Source of the DNA: CBFHWY01 sp965659675
GTDB taxonomy: Bacteria > Bacteroidota > Bacteroidia > Flavobacteriales_G > Salibacteraceae
Direction: 5' to 3'
Assembly (NCBI GenBank): GCA_965659675.1
Contig: CBFHWY010000079.1
Coordinates: forward strand, 1 to 12,069
Length of the DNA stretch: 12,069 nucleotides
This document shows positions 1 through 8,301 of the stretch, in pieces. Position numbers and translations under genes: made by a program. Under the pieces are notes generated by a model. The model was not told the origin of the DNA, searched no databases, and worked only from the letters and a program-made list of their open reading frames with translations. Position 1 is the stretch's first letter. Each line of letters opens with the position of its first letter.

Positions 1-62
1 ACATGCCTGGTATCCTCATTTTTTGCAAGCTCTTTTATTTTCTCTACGATATCCTCTCGCAT
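1..62 (-). CDS. 5' end of an unidentified gene, cut by the window edge
   Basis: Only the first 20 codons and part of the next lie in the window. The start is the ATG at 62-60, three bases after the TGA stop (68-66) of the upstream AIM24-family gene, so the two are probably co-transcribed and translationally coupled. An earlier ATG at 66-64 overlaps that stop but is in another frame and terminates after 16 codons, which favours the ATG at 62. The visible N-terminus begins MREDIVEKIKELAKNE: charged, probably helical, with no signal peptide, so the product is likely cytoplasmic. Too little is present to name a family. The coding appearance (no stop, Lys/Glu-rich helix) is suggestive rather than proven. 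Confidence 0.5.
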   Translation of the reverse strand, partial: MREDIVEKIKELAKNEDTRH

Positions 63-65
63 GCA

Positions 66-860
66 TCACTCATTTCCGTCAATGATATGGCCAAGGGTGC
101 CAATAATACTTCCTTCACCTGTTCTTTTTCCTCCTGCTTTTGGTGCAGATGCAAAGATCTTATCTGCCAATCGGCTAAATGGAAGTGATTGTAACCAGAC
201 CTTTCCAGGGCCTGTCAATTTCGCAAAAAAGACTCCTTCTCCACCAAACAGGGTGTTTCTGATTCCTCCTACAAACTGAATATCATAGTTGATATTATCA
301 GTCATGGCCACCAAACATCCGGTATCCACTTTAATGGATTCTCCAGACATCAATTCCTTTTCAAGTATGGTTCCCCCGGCATGAACGAAAGCCATTCCAT
401 CGCCCTCAAGACTCTGCATGATAAACCCCTCTCCACCAAAAAATCCAGCTCCGAGCTTCTTCTGAAACTCCACTCCAATGACCACTCCTTTGGCTGCGCA
501 TAAGAATGATTGTTTTTGACAGATCACTTTTCCTCTCAGTTCTTTAAGATTAAAAGGAATGATCTTCCCTGGATATGGTGCTGCAAATGTGGCGGTCTTT
601 TTTCCCCGGCCTTCGTGAGTATAGGCGGTCATAAAGAGACTCTCCCCTGTTAATAGTCGTTTCCCGGCTGAAAAAATCTTGGCAAATACGCCCTCATTCT
701 CTTGAGAACCATCTCCAAGAATAGTTTGCATTCGAATATCCTCATCCATGAACATCAAACTTCCCGATTCTGCCATTACGGTCTCCAGGGGATCTAACTC
801 AATTTCTACGCATTGGAGCTCTTCTCCAAAAATGCGATAGTCTATTTCATGATTTTCCAT
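66..860 (-). CDS. AIM24 / TIGR00266 family protein
   Basis: This is a 264-aa protein with no signal peptide or membrane segment, so it is predicted to be cytoplasmic. It shows the glycine-rich repeats typical of the TIGR00266/AIM24 family: GAGFFGGEGFIMQSLEGDG at about residues 137-155, the related FGGEGVFFAKLTGPG at about 205-219, then VWLQSLPFSRLADKI. Early on it has the usual ESGSLMFMD segment (31-39). The length of about 260 aa is normal for the family. The fold is a trimeric beta-structure related to mitochondrial AIM24; the bacterial role is not established. The ATG at 860 is the natural start. The gene is divergent from valS across 113 bp and runs straight into the partial gene at the left edge. 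Family assignment is firm, function unknown. Confidence 0.9.
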   Translation of the reverse strand: MENHEIDYRIFGEELQCVEIELDPLETVMAESGSLMFMDEDIRMQTILGDGSQENEGVFAKIFSAGKRLLTGESLFMTAYTHEGRGKKTATFAAPYPGKIIPFNLKELRGKVICQKQSFLCAAKGVVIGVEFQKKLGAGFFGGEGFIMQSLEGDGMAFVHAGGTILEKELMSGESIKVDTGCLVAMTDNINYDIQFVGGIRNTLFGGEGVFFAKLTGPGKVWLQSLPFSRLADKIFASAPKAGGKRTGEGSIIGTLGHIIDGNE

Positions 861-891
861 CTAAGGCTTTTGTTCAATACAGTAACAAAGG

Positions 892-908
892 AAAGCATTT
901 TCTGCTTT
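892..908. repeat. Short inverted repeat between AIM24-family gene and valS
   Basis: AAAGCA (892-897) and TGCTTT (903-908) form a perfect 6-bp inverted repeat with a 5-nt spacer, in the middle of the divergent intergenic region. It could be a small hairpin or an operator, but the arms are short and AT-rich and no T-run follows at once on either strand, so it is not called a terminator. A chance origin is quite possible. Confidence 0.25.
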
Positions 909-948
909 GATTTTATGCCTCCAATCAGCTTCAAATGGGCTATTCCAT

Positions 949-956
949 TAAATTTG
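949..956 (+). promoter_or_regulatory. Candidate -7 promoter box for valS
   Basis: TAAATTTG matches the Bacteroidota sigma-ABfr -7 consensus TAnnTTTG exactly and lies 17 bp before the valS ATG, which would give a leader of roughly 10 nt. No clear TTG/TTTG -33 element is seen at the usual 17-23 bp upstream, so the call rests on the -7 match and its position only. Confidence 0.4.
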
Positions 957-973
957 CCCGCTAAATTCTTTCA

Positions 974-3601
974 ATGAGTACATCCAAGGTATACAATGCG
1001 GGTGAAGTAGAGAACAAATGGTATCAATTCTGGAAGGAGAATGACTATTTCCGTTCGGTCCCCGATGAGCGTGAGGCTTACACGATCGTTATTCCTCCAC
1101 CAAACGTTACCGGAGTGCTACATATGGGTCACATGTTGAATAACACCATTCAGGATGCACTCATCAGAAGAGCCAGAATGAAGGGCTATAATGCCTGTTG
1201 GGTACCTGGAACAGACCACGCCAGCATTGCCACTGAAGCCAAGGTGGTGAACAAACTCAAGGAAGAGGGAATTGATAAACGTGAGATCGGACGAGAAGCC
1301 TTCATCGAGCACGCCTGGGAATGGACTCATAAGCACGGTGGCATTATTTTCCAACAACTGGAAAAACTGGGAGCTTCATGCGACTGGGATAGATCGCGAT
1401 TCACAATGGAGGATGAGCTCTATGAGTCTGTCATTAAAGTATTTGTTGACCTGCATCAAAAAGGACTTATTTACCGCGGTCACCGTATGGTGAATTGGGA
1501 CCCTCAAGCTCTCACTGCCGTAAGTGATGAGGAAGTGATTCACAAAGAAGTTGACTCAAAGCTCTACTATGTAAAGTACGCGATCATGGATTCCGAAGAA
1601 CACATCATGATCGCTACCACCCGGCCTGAGACCATCATGGGTGACACTGCCATTTGTGTGCACCCCGACGATGAGCGCTATAAACATCTTCATGGTAAAA
1701 AAGCCATCGTACCACTTGTGAATAGAGAGGTTCCGATCATTTGCGACGATTACATCGACATTGAATTTGGAACAGGAGCGCTTAAGGTCACCCCTGCTCA
1801 TGATGTCAACGATTATGAGATCGGCCGAAAACACGATCTGGGGATTGTTGACACCCTGAATGAAGACGGTACGATCAGTGAAGCCGCCCAGGTATTGGTA
1901 GGTGAAGATCGCTTCGATGCAAGAAAGAAAATGCCAGGGCTTTTGGAAGAAGCAGGGGCTTTGGTGAAAGTAGAAGATTACAAAACTAAAGTGGGTTACT
2001 CAGAGCGAACCAATGCTGTGATCGAGCCAAGGATGTCTATGCAGTGGTTCTTAAAGATGGAAGACATCTCCAAGCCCGCTCTCAAAGCTGTACTTGAACG
2101 CGACGTTGAACTTGTACCCAATAAATTTGAGAACACCTATCGCCATTGGATGGAAAACATTCGTGACTGGTGCATCTCGCGTCAGCTGTGGTGGGGCCAC
2201 CGCATACCTGCTTTTTACTATGGAAGCAAGTCCGATGACTATGTTGTTGCTTCAAACATCGAAACGGCTTTGAATCTTGCGAGGAAGAAGTCAGGAAATT
2301 CAGAACTAAGTGAAGCAGACCTTCGACAAGATGAAGATGTGCTTGATACCTGGTTCTCCTCATGGTTATGGCCGGTCAGCGTATTTGATGGGATCACAAA
2401 GCCAGAAAATGAAGAGATAAACTACTACTACCCTACCAAAGATCTTGTTACAGCCCCTGAGATCCTCTTTTTCTGGGTTGCCAGAATGATCATTGCTGGT
2501 TATGAATACCGCAATGAGATCCCTTTTGAGAAAGTATATCTAACCGGAATCGTAAGAGATAAGCAGGGTAGAAAGATGAGCAAGTCCCTGGGGAATAGCC
2601 CGGACCCTATTTGTCTCATTGAGCAATACGGAGCAGACGGAGTTCGGGTTGGTATGCTTCTGACCTCCCCTGCTGGGAATGACCTGCCTTTTGATACAGC
2701 GCTTTGTGAGCAAGGAAGGAATTTTCTGAATAAGATCTGGAATTCTTATCGTCTGATAAAGTCCTGGAATGTAGAAGACAAAGAGACTCCAGGCTATGCT
2801 CAAAGCGCCATGGATTGGTTTGAACAGCGCTTTAACCAGGAAATTGAAAAGCAAGACCAGCTTTATTCTGACTATCGCATCTCAGAAGTGCTGATGAACA
2901 ACTATCGATTGGTTTGGGATGACTACTGTTCATGGTATTTAGAGATCGTTAAGCCACCATATGGGGAAAGCATCGACCGAAAGACCTATGAGAAAACCAT
3001 CGCTTTCCTGGAGAATATCCTAAAGGTACTTCACCCTTTCACGCCTTTTATTACTGAGGAGCTCTGGCAGGATATCAGCGAGCGAAGCAAAGAGGAGGCA
3101 CTGATCGTAAGCGCGTGGCCAAAAGGTGGAGCTTACAGCGAATCGGATCTTAAGGACTTTGAATCCGCTAAAAAGCTGGTTTCAGAGATCAGGAATTTCA
3201 GAAAAAAACAGCAGATCCCTAACAAAGACGCTCTTGAGCTTTTGCGAATTGAGCATAAGGAGGGATTGAGTCAAATGGATGATCTGGTGAGCAAGATCGC
3301 AAACCTTGCTAAGATCGAGAACATCGAAACGGCCATCGATAAGAGTTACTCATTTGTCATTGGAGGAAATGAGTATTTCATTCCCTTCGGAGAGAATATC
3401 GACATAGAAGCAGAAAAAGAAAAGATCAAATCCGAGTTGGAGTACACTCAGGGCTTTTTAAAGTCTGTTGAGAAAAAATTGAGCAACAAAGGATTTGTGG
3501 ACAATGCTCCAGAGCAGGTTGTAAAGAACGAACAGAAGAAAAAGGAGGATGCTGAATCAAAGATCAAGTTGCTGGAGAAGCAACTTACTGAACTGGCTTA
3601 G
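974..3601 (+). CDS. valS: Valine--tRNA ligase
   Basis: Class I aminoacyl-tRNA synthetase that attaches valine to tRNA-Val in the cytoplasm, using ATP. The 875-aa protein is complete. The HIGH-type signature reads HMGH at residues 50-53, inside PPPNVTGVLHMGH, and the KMSKS loop is at 534-538 (GRKMSKSLGNSPDP). The CP1 editing domain, which removes mischarged threonine, contains TTRPET (215-220) and a GEDRFDARKK segment. NWDPQALTAVSDEEV is characteristic of ValRS rather than IleRS or LeuRS. The last 60 or so residues are a Lys/Glu-rich coiled coil ending in LEKQLTELA, matching the ValRS C-terminal tRNA-binding arm. The length is typical for Bacteroidota. The ATG at 974 lacks a strong Shine-Dalgarno, as is usual in this phylum. 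The stop codon (3599-3601) overlaps the stop of the convergent gene. Confidence 0.98.
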   Translation: MSTSKVYNAGEVENKWYQFWKENDYFRSVPDEREAYTIVIPPPNVTGVLHMGHMLNNTIQDALIRRARMKGYNACWVPGTDHASIATEAKVVNKLKEEGIDKREIGREAFIEHAWEWTHKHGGIIFQQLEKLGASCDWDRSRFTMEDELYESVIKVFVDLHQKGLIYRGHRMVNWDPQALTAVSDEEVIHKEVDSKLYYVKYAIMDSEEHIMIATTRPETIMGDTAICVHPDDERYKHLHGKKAIVPLVNREVPIICDDYIDIEFGTGALKVTPAHDVNDYEIGRKHDLGIVDTLNEDGTISEAAQVLVGEDRFDARKKMPGLLEEAGALVKVEDYKTKVGYSERTNAVIEPRMSMQWFLKMEDISKPALKAVLERDVELVPNKFENTYRHWMENIRDWCISRQLWWGHRIPAFYYGSKSDDYVVASNIETALNLARKKSGNSELSEADLRQDEDVLDTWFSSWLWPVSVFDGITKPENEEINYYYPTKDLVTAPEILFFWVARMIIAGYEYRNEIPFEKVYLTGIVRDKQGRKMSKSLGNSPDPICLIEQYGADGVRVGMLLTSPAGNDLPFDTALCEQGRNFLNKIWNSYRLIKSWNVEDKETPGYAQSAMDWFEQRFNQEIEKQDQLYSDYRISEVLMNNYRLVWDDYCSWYLEIVKPPYGESIDRKTYEKTIAFLENILKVLHPFTPFITEELWQDISERSKEEALIVSAWPKGGAYSESDLKDFESAKKLVSEIRNFRKKQQIPNKDALELLRIEHKEGLSQMDDLVSKIANLAKIENIETAIDKSYSFVIGGNEYFIPFGENIDIEAEKEKIKSELEYTQGFLKSVEKKLSNKGFVDNAPEQVVKNEQKKKEDAESKIKLLEKQLTELA

Positions 3602-4242
3602 CGAATCTTGATCACCCAGCCTTTGTCCTTATCCATCTTGCGGCCCGCAAAGACTGTCTTCGCCCCTTTTTTAAGCAGTGAAAGTCCGTAGAGATCTATG
3701 GCTGCACCGAGGGTCATACCAAGAGCAGAGGCCACAACGGTCGGACTTTCATTATCAATGGTTTCATAGGAGAATACGATCACATAAGTGCCAAGGGCCA
3801 CTATGGGTAAACCCAGACCTATTTGGCCCAAACCTTTGCTCTTCATCTTCATTTGGGAAAAAAGATTGGCTTTCACCATTTGAATATCGGCCAGCTTTAT
3901 CTCCACGCTATCTACCAGAAGTTTGCCAGGAACGATGCGATTGATCTTTCCTTTTTGCTTCTTTTCACCTTCTTCTTTGAGTTTGAAGATCAGCTTATCT
4001 CCCACTTCCCAGGTATGGCTTCTGCTCTTTTGCCGCTGTTGGGCGATGAGTTTTCTTCCCGTTGAGGCTGGTCTGCGCTGAACCTTCCCTTGTTTGGGCT
4101 TCTTCTTATTCTGGACTGGAGCACCAGGAGGAAGCATTTTGCGATTCATCTGCTGTTCAGCAGGTTTCATTTCCTTTTCCTTTTGCGCCTGAACCAGCAT
4201 TGCAGGACAAAACAATAAAAGCAGCAATAGTATCCTATACAT
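3598..4242 (-). CDS. Secreted or membrane protein of unknown function
   Basis: I do not recognise the family. The product is 214 aa from the ATG at 4242; a TTG two codons earlier (4248) is in frame but less likely. An N-terminal hydrophobic run followed by LVQAQ looks like a Sec signal peptide cleaved at A-Q near residue 20. Then comes a very basic, Pro/Gln/Lys-rich segment of about 50 residues, probably disordered. A short beta-type region follows (WEVGDKLIFKLKEEG... KLLVDSVEIKLADI) that resembles the small SH3-like modules seen in many Bacteroidota envelope proteins. Two hydrophobic stretches come next (about 139-158 and 164-185) and the end is basic. It is the last gene of the five-gene minus-strand cluster, overlaps the DUF218 gene by 8 nt, and shares its stop region with valS. 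No enzymatic motif is visible. Confidence 0.8.
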   Translation of the reverse strand: MYRILLLLLLFCPAMLVQAQKEKEMKPAEQQMNRKMLPPGAPVQNKKKPKQGKVQRRPASTGRKLIAQQRQKSRSHTWEVGDKLIFKLKEEGEKKQKGKINRIVPGKLLVDSVEIKLADIQMVKANLFSQMKMKSKGLGQIGLGLPIVALGTYVIVFSYETIDNESPTVVASALGMTLGAAIDLYGLSLLKKGAKTVFAGRKMDKDKGWVIKIR

Positions 4243-5005
4243 AACCAAGTACCCAATAAACGGTGTAACCTACGATTTCATGTATGAGGCCGTTCCAATG
4301 TCTAATAATTTCTGCATTTGGAAGAAAAAGGTGGTCAAAATAATACTTTCGCGGACCGCTGATTCCGTCCGCTACATAGGGTTTGACCTGAAGTCCAACT
4401 TTCTCGAAACATTTTTGAGCTCTTCGCATGTGATAGGAAGATGTGATCAGGAGTTGCTCGTTTGAATAACCAAGGCTATCCAGGATCTGTTTGGTGTAGA
4501 GAGCATTCTCCCGGGTATTATTGGATTCACGCTCCACAATGATGTCCTTGTCTTTGATACCAATACGCAACAAGAAGTTCCTAATATGATCGGCCTCTCG
4601 AATATCTCGATCAGTTAATTTTCCTGTTCCACCAGACAAAAGGATCTTTTCAACCTTTCCTTCCTTTTTCAAACGCACAGCTTGAAGAATTCGGTCGGCA
4701 CCGTCAAAGAAATTGATCTGATCGCTTTCCACCATGTAGAATGAATAACCTCCAAGAACTACTGCAAGCTCATATTCACCCTCTATGCTCTCTGGATTGG
4801 TCGCGCTGTATTCCCAGTTGCGACTGAATTCATCAAATATGAATCCGTTGCTAAAAAAGAAGAACAGTATTATGGCCGTCAGGAATCGCCTTCTTTTCTT
4901 CCTGGCATTTTTTGTAAAAAAGGCCAAAAGCATGAATGCAAAGATCCATATCACCGGAGTGGTGAGAAAGTAAAGTAGTTTCGAAAGGATGAAAAACACA
5001 CTCAC
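4235..5005 (-). CDS. ElyC/SanA/YdcF-like (DUF218) membrane protein
   Basis: A 256-aa protein with two N-terminal membrane helices (about 8-30 and 41-58, separated by a basic KNARKKRRR loop), then a DUF218 domain from about residue 79. The domain shows VVLGG (82-86), an acidic D101, SGGTG (124-128), READHIRNFL (136-145), ESNNTRENA (160-168) and SSYHMRRA (189-196), all typical of the family. Size and topology resemble E. coli ElyC, which is involved in envelope/peptidoglycan homeostasis; SanA and YdcF are other members. The biochemical activity of this copy cannot be inferred. The start is GTG at 5005; a second in-frame GTG at 4999 lies better spaced behind a GCAGG (5010-5006) and is an equally good start. 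It begins 13 nt after the upstream propeller gene and overlaps the next gene by 8 nt, so it looks operonic. Confidence 0.88.
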   Translation of the reverse strand: MSVFFILSKLLYFLTTPVIWIFAFMLLAFFTKNARKKRRRFLTAIILFFFFSNGFIFDEFSRNWEYSATNPESIEGEYELAVVLGGYSFYMVESDQINFFDGADRILQAVRLKKEGKVEKILLSGGTGKLTDRDIREADHIRNFLLRIGIKDKDIIVERESNNTRENALYTKQILDSLGYSNEQLLITSSYHMRRAQKCFEKVGLQVKPYVADGISGPRKYYFDHLFLPNAEIIRHWNGLIHEIVGYTVYWVLGYV

Positions 5006-5018
5006 CCTGCAAAGGAAA

Positions 5019-7793
5019 TCATTTCAGAGTGATCTTTTTCGTTTGTCTGAAGTCCTGTCCAAGAATACTCAAGACATAGTTTCCAGATCTCAGGCCTTGT
5101 AGGTCGAATCTATTACCCTTTAATAGATCATCGCTACTGGCTATGGTACGACCACTCATATCCATCAGTCTCATATCAAGCACCTCATCGGTGGGCCCTT
5201 CAAGATTGACAATACCCGAACTTGGGTTTGGATAAACTTTAAAATCTACCTCCTTATTAAATTCGGGCTCATCGGCTCCTGCTACCTGCGATAATTCGGT
5301 GTACTTGGCGGTAAACACTCCACTGCCATGAGTTCCAATCGCAACAAATCCATCAACCGGACGATAGGACATATACTCTACCACCGCGTTACCGATCTTA
5401 TCGACCGATTGCTGGTACCATTTTGTATTTAGACCATCTAGCTTGGTAGTTCCGTAGAGACCTATAGTTGTTCCAACGAGATATAGCGTTGATCCATCGC
5501 TAAGCGGAACAATTGCCGCGCATCGCACAGAAGGACCTGATCCTATTCCCCAAAGACTTTCAGGTACACCTGCTGGAAGATCCTCTTCAAGATTCCCTGC
5601 GACACGTTGCCAGTTATCTCCGCCATCCTCACTGTAAAAAATGCTGTAGTTGTTATAATTTGAACAGGTAACCAGGATCTTATCTGCATCGCGTTTATCT
5701 ATTGCCACATAACTGATATATCGTCCAGCATTCAATCCATTGATAGAAATATCGGTGTATCCAGGCGTTCCCGTATTGGCACCATCCATTCGGTATAATT
5801 TACCCCCATTTGTCCCGATATACAATCTATTTGATGGGTTGCCGAAAGAAGAGAAAAGTGCCGTTACTCTTTGGTTGCCCAGATTCAATGGAAGCTGACT
5901 CCAGCCACTATTGAGGTTATCTCTACTATCATTCAGAACCAAACTTTGCATGCTTCCTCTTCGAAGGATCACGGAGCCCGCAGCTAGATAGATCGTATTT
6001 GGATCCGTTTTATCCAATTCAAATGGGTTTACAAATCGGTAGCTATAAGTCACACCTGGCGCAGGCTGAATACGTCTAAAGCGCACTATATCACCGGAGC
6101 CATTCAACTCATACTTATATAGGTTACCAAACTGTTCAGAGAAATAATAGAAACCCGCTCCATCAAAACCGGTAGGAGATTCAACAGCTGTATAGGTTCC
6201 ATCTGCAAGGGTGGTGGACTTCCAATTTACATTAAAGTCTGGAGAGTTTGTCCACCAGCAACCATTATCCTGCAAACCTCCCACTACTACATCGTTTACC
6301 CTGCCTGGATCAACTGCTACAGTATAGAACTGAGTTGTTACATAGCCATTGTTCATCTCATCCCAGGTTACGGCGTTCCCAAGGCAGTTAAAGGTTCTAT
6401 ACACTCCACCGTCATTTGCATTGTACATCACTGAAGTATTACTTGGCTGGAAAAGAACATCGTGATGATCGGGGTGATTGTTTGGATAGCGATAGGTTCG
6501 AGGTGTTGTAAAACCCGGGTTATATCCACCAATCTGAGTGATTCTGGTACTACTGGCAAAACCATCATCCGAGCGAAAGAGATTTGTTCCTCCTAGAAAA
6601 ACAATATTCTCGTTACTTGGAAATACCTTTATCATCATATTGTAGCCACCAGCATGGTCGGTGGTTAAATAAGCATTTTGATCACTTGGGATATTAGAAG
6701 ATCGATTTTCCCATATGCCTCCTGATCCAGAGCCATCGCCACTTTGGTAAGTATATTTCCAAAAACTGTTGTAGCCAGAGGTGTTGTCGTTAGGATCTGC
6801 CAAAACTCCAGCACCAGGTGTATCCGCATAGACATACAGAGCATCTTCATTGCTGGGCGCCAGGGCGAGTACCATTCTTCTATAGCTACCTGGCATGAAC
6901 GGCGGACTTATTCTGATCCAATTTTCCCCATCTGTGCTTCTCCAAATTCCACCATCAGAAGTGTTGCTTGACAATGATGCATATACTATCCCGGTGCTGC
7001 TTACTACCACATCTGTAAAGCCCATATTTGAATAACTACCGCCTGTAGTACCCAATTCAGTATTCCAGGTTGCACCACCGTCGGTCGATCGCACGATCAT
7101 TCCTGCAATTGCAGCATAAACCTCGTCTTCTGTTGAGTTTGATGCATCAATGGCCATTCTCCAGACAAAATCCCAGTTATTGAATTGGTGGATTGCATCA
7201 TTTTGAGTAGAACTCAAAGGAGACCATGATACTCCTCCATCGGTAGACTTAAATGCTCCATTTCCATAATGTATAGCAGAAAAAGATCGGCTGGCAGAGT
7301 TTCCCGCGCCTTCACCAGTTCCATAGTACCATGTCTTTTCTTTACCCGCTCTGGTATCCTGCACCACACAAGAAACTGAATGAACAGCATCCTTATCAGA
7401 GGTCATGACCCAACTCAAGCCACCATTGGTAGACCTCCACATTCCACCAGAAACTCCTCCTGCAAGCAAAATATCCTCGTCCTGCACATCCATAGCCAAT
7501 GCTCGGGTGCGTCCGCCAACATTAAATGGTCCGATCTGGTCTACGGGTACTGACTGACGCGCCGCCTTTTGGGGTATAGATTGCGCAAAAGCAAGTTCGC
7601 GTTTTCTAATATTTACGGGAAGTTCACCGTTGGAATCCATCGTTCGCTCAAACTCCCATTCAGCTCTTGCCGCTGGATTATCATCCATTGATGCTGAGTC
7701 ATCATGCTCCGGCATACCTTCTGGCCAGAAAAGCAGGATTGCGTAGATAATGACGGCACTGATGAGCCTTAAGTTGTGTATTCGTTGCTTCAT
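5019..7793 (-). CDS. BNR/Asp-box beta-propeller protein with T9SS type A sorting domain (paralogue B)
   Basis: A 924-aa exported protein. The N-terminus has a hydrophobic segment (about 10-23) with no lipobox and no clear AxA cleavage site. Asp-box (SxDxGxxW) repeats are seen at about 120-128 (RSTNGGLSW), 182-190, 235-243, 285-292, a degenerate one near 406, and 720-728 (YSEDGGDNW), as in VPS10/sortilin-like and sialidase/GH74-type propellers. NNHPDHHDVLF (438-448) followed by YNANDGGVY (457-465) is conserved in the paralogue. The C-terminal 74 residues, from KVYPNP (852-857) through LRSGNYVL (901-908), are a T9SS type A sorting domain, so the protein should cross the outer membrane. It aligns along nearly its whole length with the protein at 8261-10972. 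The start lies 4 nt after the lipoprotein stop. No hydrolase catalytic residues can be assigned; it could be a binding or scaffold protein. Confidence 0.9.
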   Translation of the reverse strand: MKQRIHNLRLISAVIIYAILLFWPEGMPEHDDSASMDDNPAARAEWEFERTMDSNGELPVNIRKRELAFAQSIPQKAARQSVPVDQIGPFNVGGRTRALAMDVQDEDILLAGGVSGGMWRSTNGGLSWVMTSDKDAVHSVSCVVQDTRAGKEKTWYYGTGEGAGNSASRSFSAIHYGNGAFKSTDGGVSWSPLSSTQNDAIHQFNNWDFVWRMAIDASNSTEDEVYAAIAGMIVRSTDGGATWNTELGTTGGSYSNMGFTDVVVSSTGIVYASLSSNTSDGGIWRSTDGENWIRISPPFMPGSYRRMVLALAPSNEDALYVYADTPGAGVLADPNDNTSGYNSFWKYTYQSGDGSGSGGIWENRSSNIPSDQNAYLTTDHAGGYNMMIKVFPSNENIVFLGGTNLFRSDDGFASSTRITQIGGYNPGFTTPRTYRYPNNHPDHHDVLFQPSNTSVMYNANDGGVYRTFNCLGNAVTWDEMNNGYVTTQFYTVAVDPGRVNDVVVGGLQDNGCWWTNSPDFNVNWKSTTLADGTYTAVESPTGFDGAGFYYFSEQFGNLYKYELNGSGDIVRFRRIQPAPGVTYSYRFVNPFELDKTDPNTIYLAAGSVILRRGSMQSLVLNDSRDNLNSGWSQLPLNLGNQRVTALFSSFGNPSNRLYIGTNGGKLYRMDGANTGTPGYTDISINGLNAGRYISYVAIDKRDADKILVTCSNYNNYSIFYSEDGGDNWQRVAGNLEEDLPAGVPESLWGIGSGPSVRCAAIVPLSDGSTLYLVGTTIGLYGTTKLDGLNTKWYQQSVDKIGNAVVEYMSYRPVDGFVAIGTHGSGVFTAKYTELSQVAGADEPEFNKEVDFKVYPNPSSGIVNLEGPTDEVLDMRLMDMSGRTIASSDDLLKGNRFDLQGLRSGNYVLSILGQDFRQTKKITLK

Positions 7794-7797
7794 ATTC

Positions 7798-8301
7798 TTA
7801 TGGAAGTATTTCGTAGTGATCCACGGTGTAAGGGAAGCCAGACACCGGACTCTGTATTAGTATATATGCTTTTATACGGTCTCCCTCAGATAAGCCAGGA
7901 TAATCAACCTCTGAGTTTGGAAATAGTTCTTTGGTGGTTTTCGCCAGGCTAAAAGTGAAGTAAGCTCCAATTTTATCGCCTTCAGCGAAAGAATAATCGA
8001 AAAAGCGTCCCACCGACTCGAGTCGTTCCACTTCCAGGTAGGCCGTGCAGGCGACTTTTTCGCAAGTGGTGGATGGATTCTCAAGTTGCTTAGGCTCAAC
8101 AATGCTTACAACTTTGGCGATGATATCCGAACCGATGCGATTTGTTGTGGTAAAATTGCCGCTGGTTTCTTCGACTACTTCAGGTTTAGGCGCACTGCTC
8201 TCCTTGCTTTCAACTGGCTTTTTCTCACTTGCACAGGCAAATAAAGCTATTGCCAATAGCTTAAAGCACAACAACCTTATGTAACTCGCTCTTGCGTTCA
8301 A
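7798..8301 (-). CDS. Small lipoprotein of unknown function
   Basis: Up to 167 aa; family not recognised. A hydrophobic stretch ends in the lipobox LFAC (20-23), so Cys23 should be lipidated and the protein membrane-anchored. A Lys/Glu/Pro/Ser linker (about 24-48) follows, then a compact domain rich in beta-type sequence with a close cysteine pair (C80 and C85, TTCEKVACTAYLEV) and two similar acidic segments, FAEGDKIGAYF and LSEGDRIKAYI. These spaced EGD-[KR]-I motifs suggest a repeated strand unit. There is no ATG upstream of the lipobox. The first possible start is TTG at 8301 and others are TTG at 8274 and 8271, all inside the end of the upstream propeller gene (overlap up to 41 nt), which implies translational coupling. 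The next propeller gene begins 4 nt downstream. Confidence 0.82.
   Translation of the reverse strand: MNARASYIRLLCFKLLAIALFACASEKKPVESKESSAPKPEVVEETSGNFTTTNRIGSDIIAKVVSIVEPKQLENPSTTCEKVACTAYLEVERLESVGRFFDYSFAEGDKIGAYFTFSLAKTTKELFPNSEVDYPGLSEGDRIKAYILIQSPVSGFPYTVDHYEILP

Noticed and set aside
2540..2854. 104-aa minus-strand open frame inside valS
   Set aside because: Shadow of valS, overlapping the KMSKS region; no coding features of its own.
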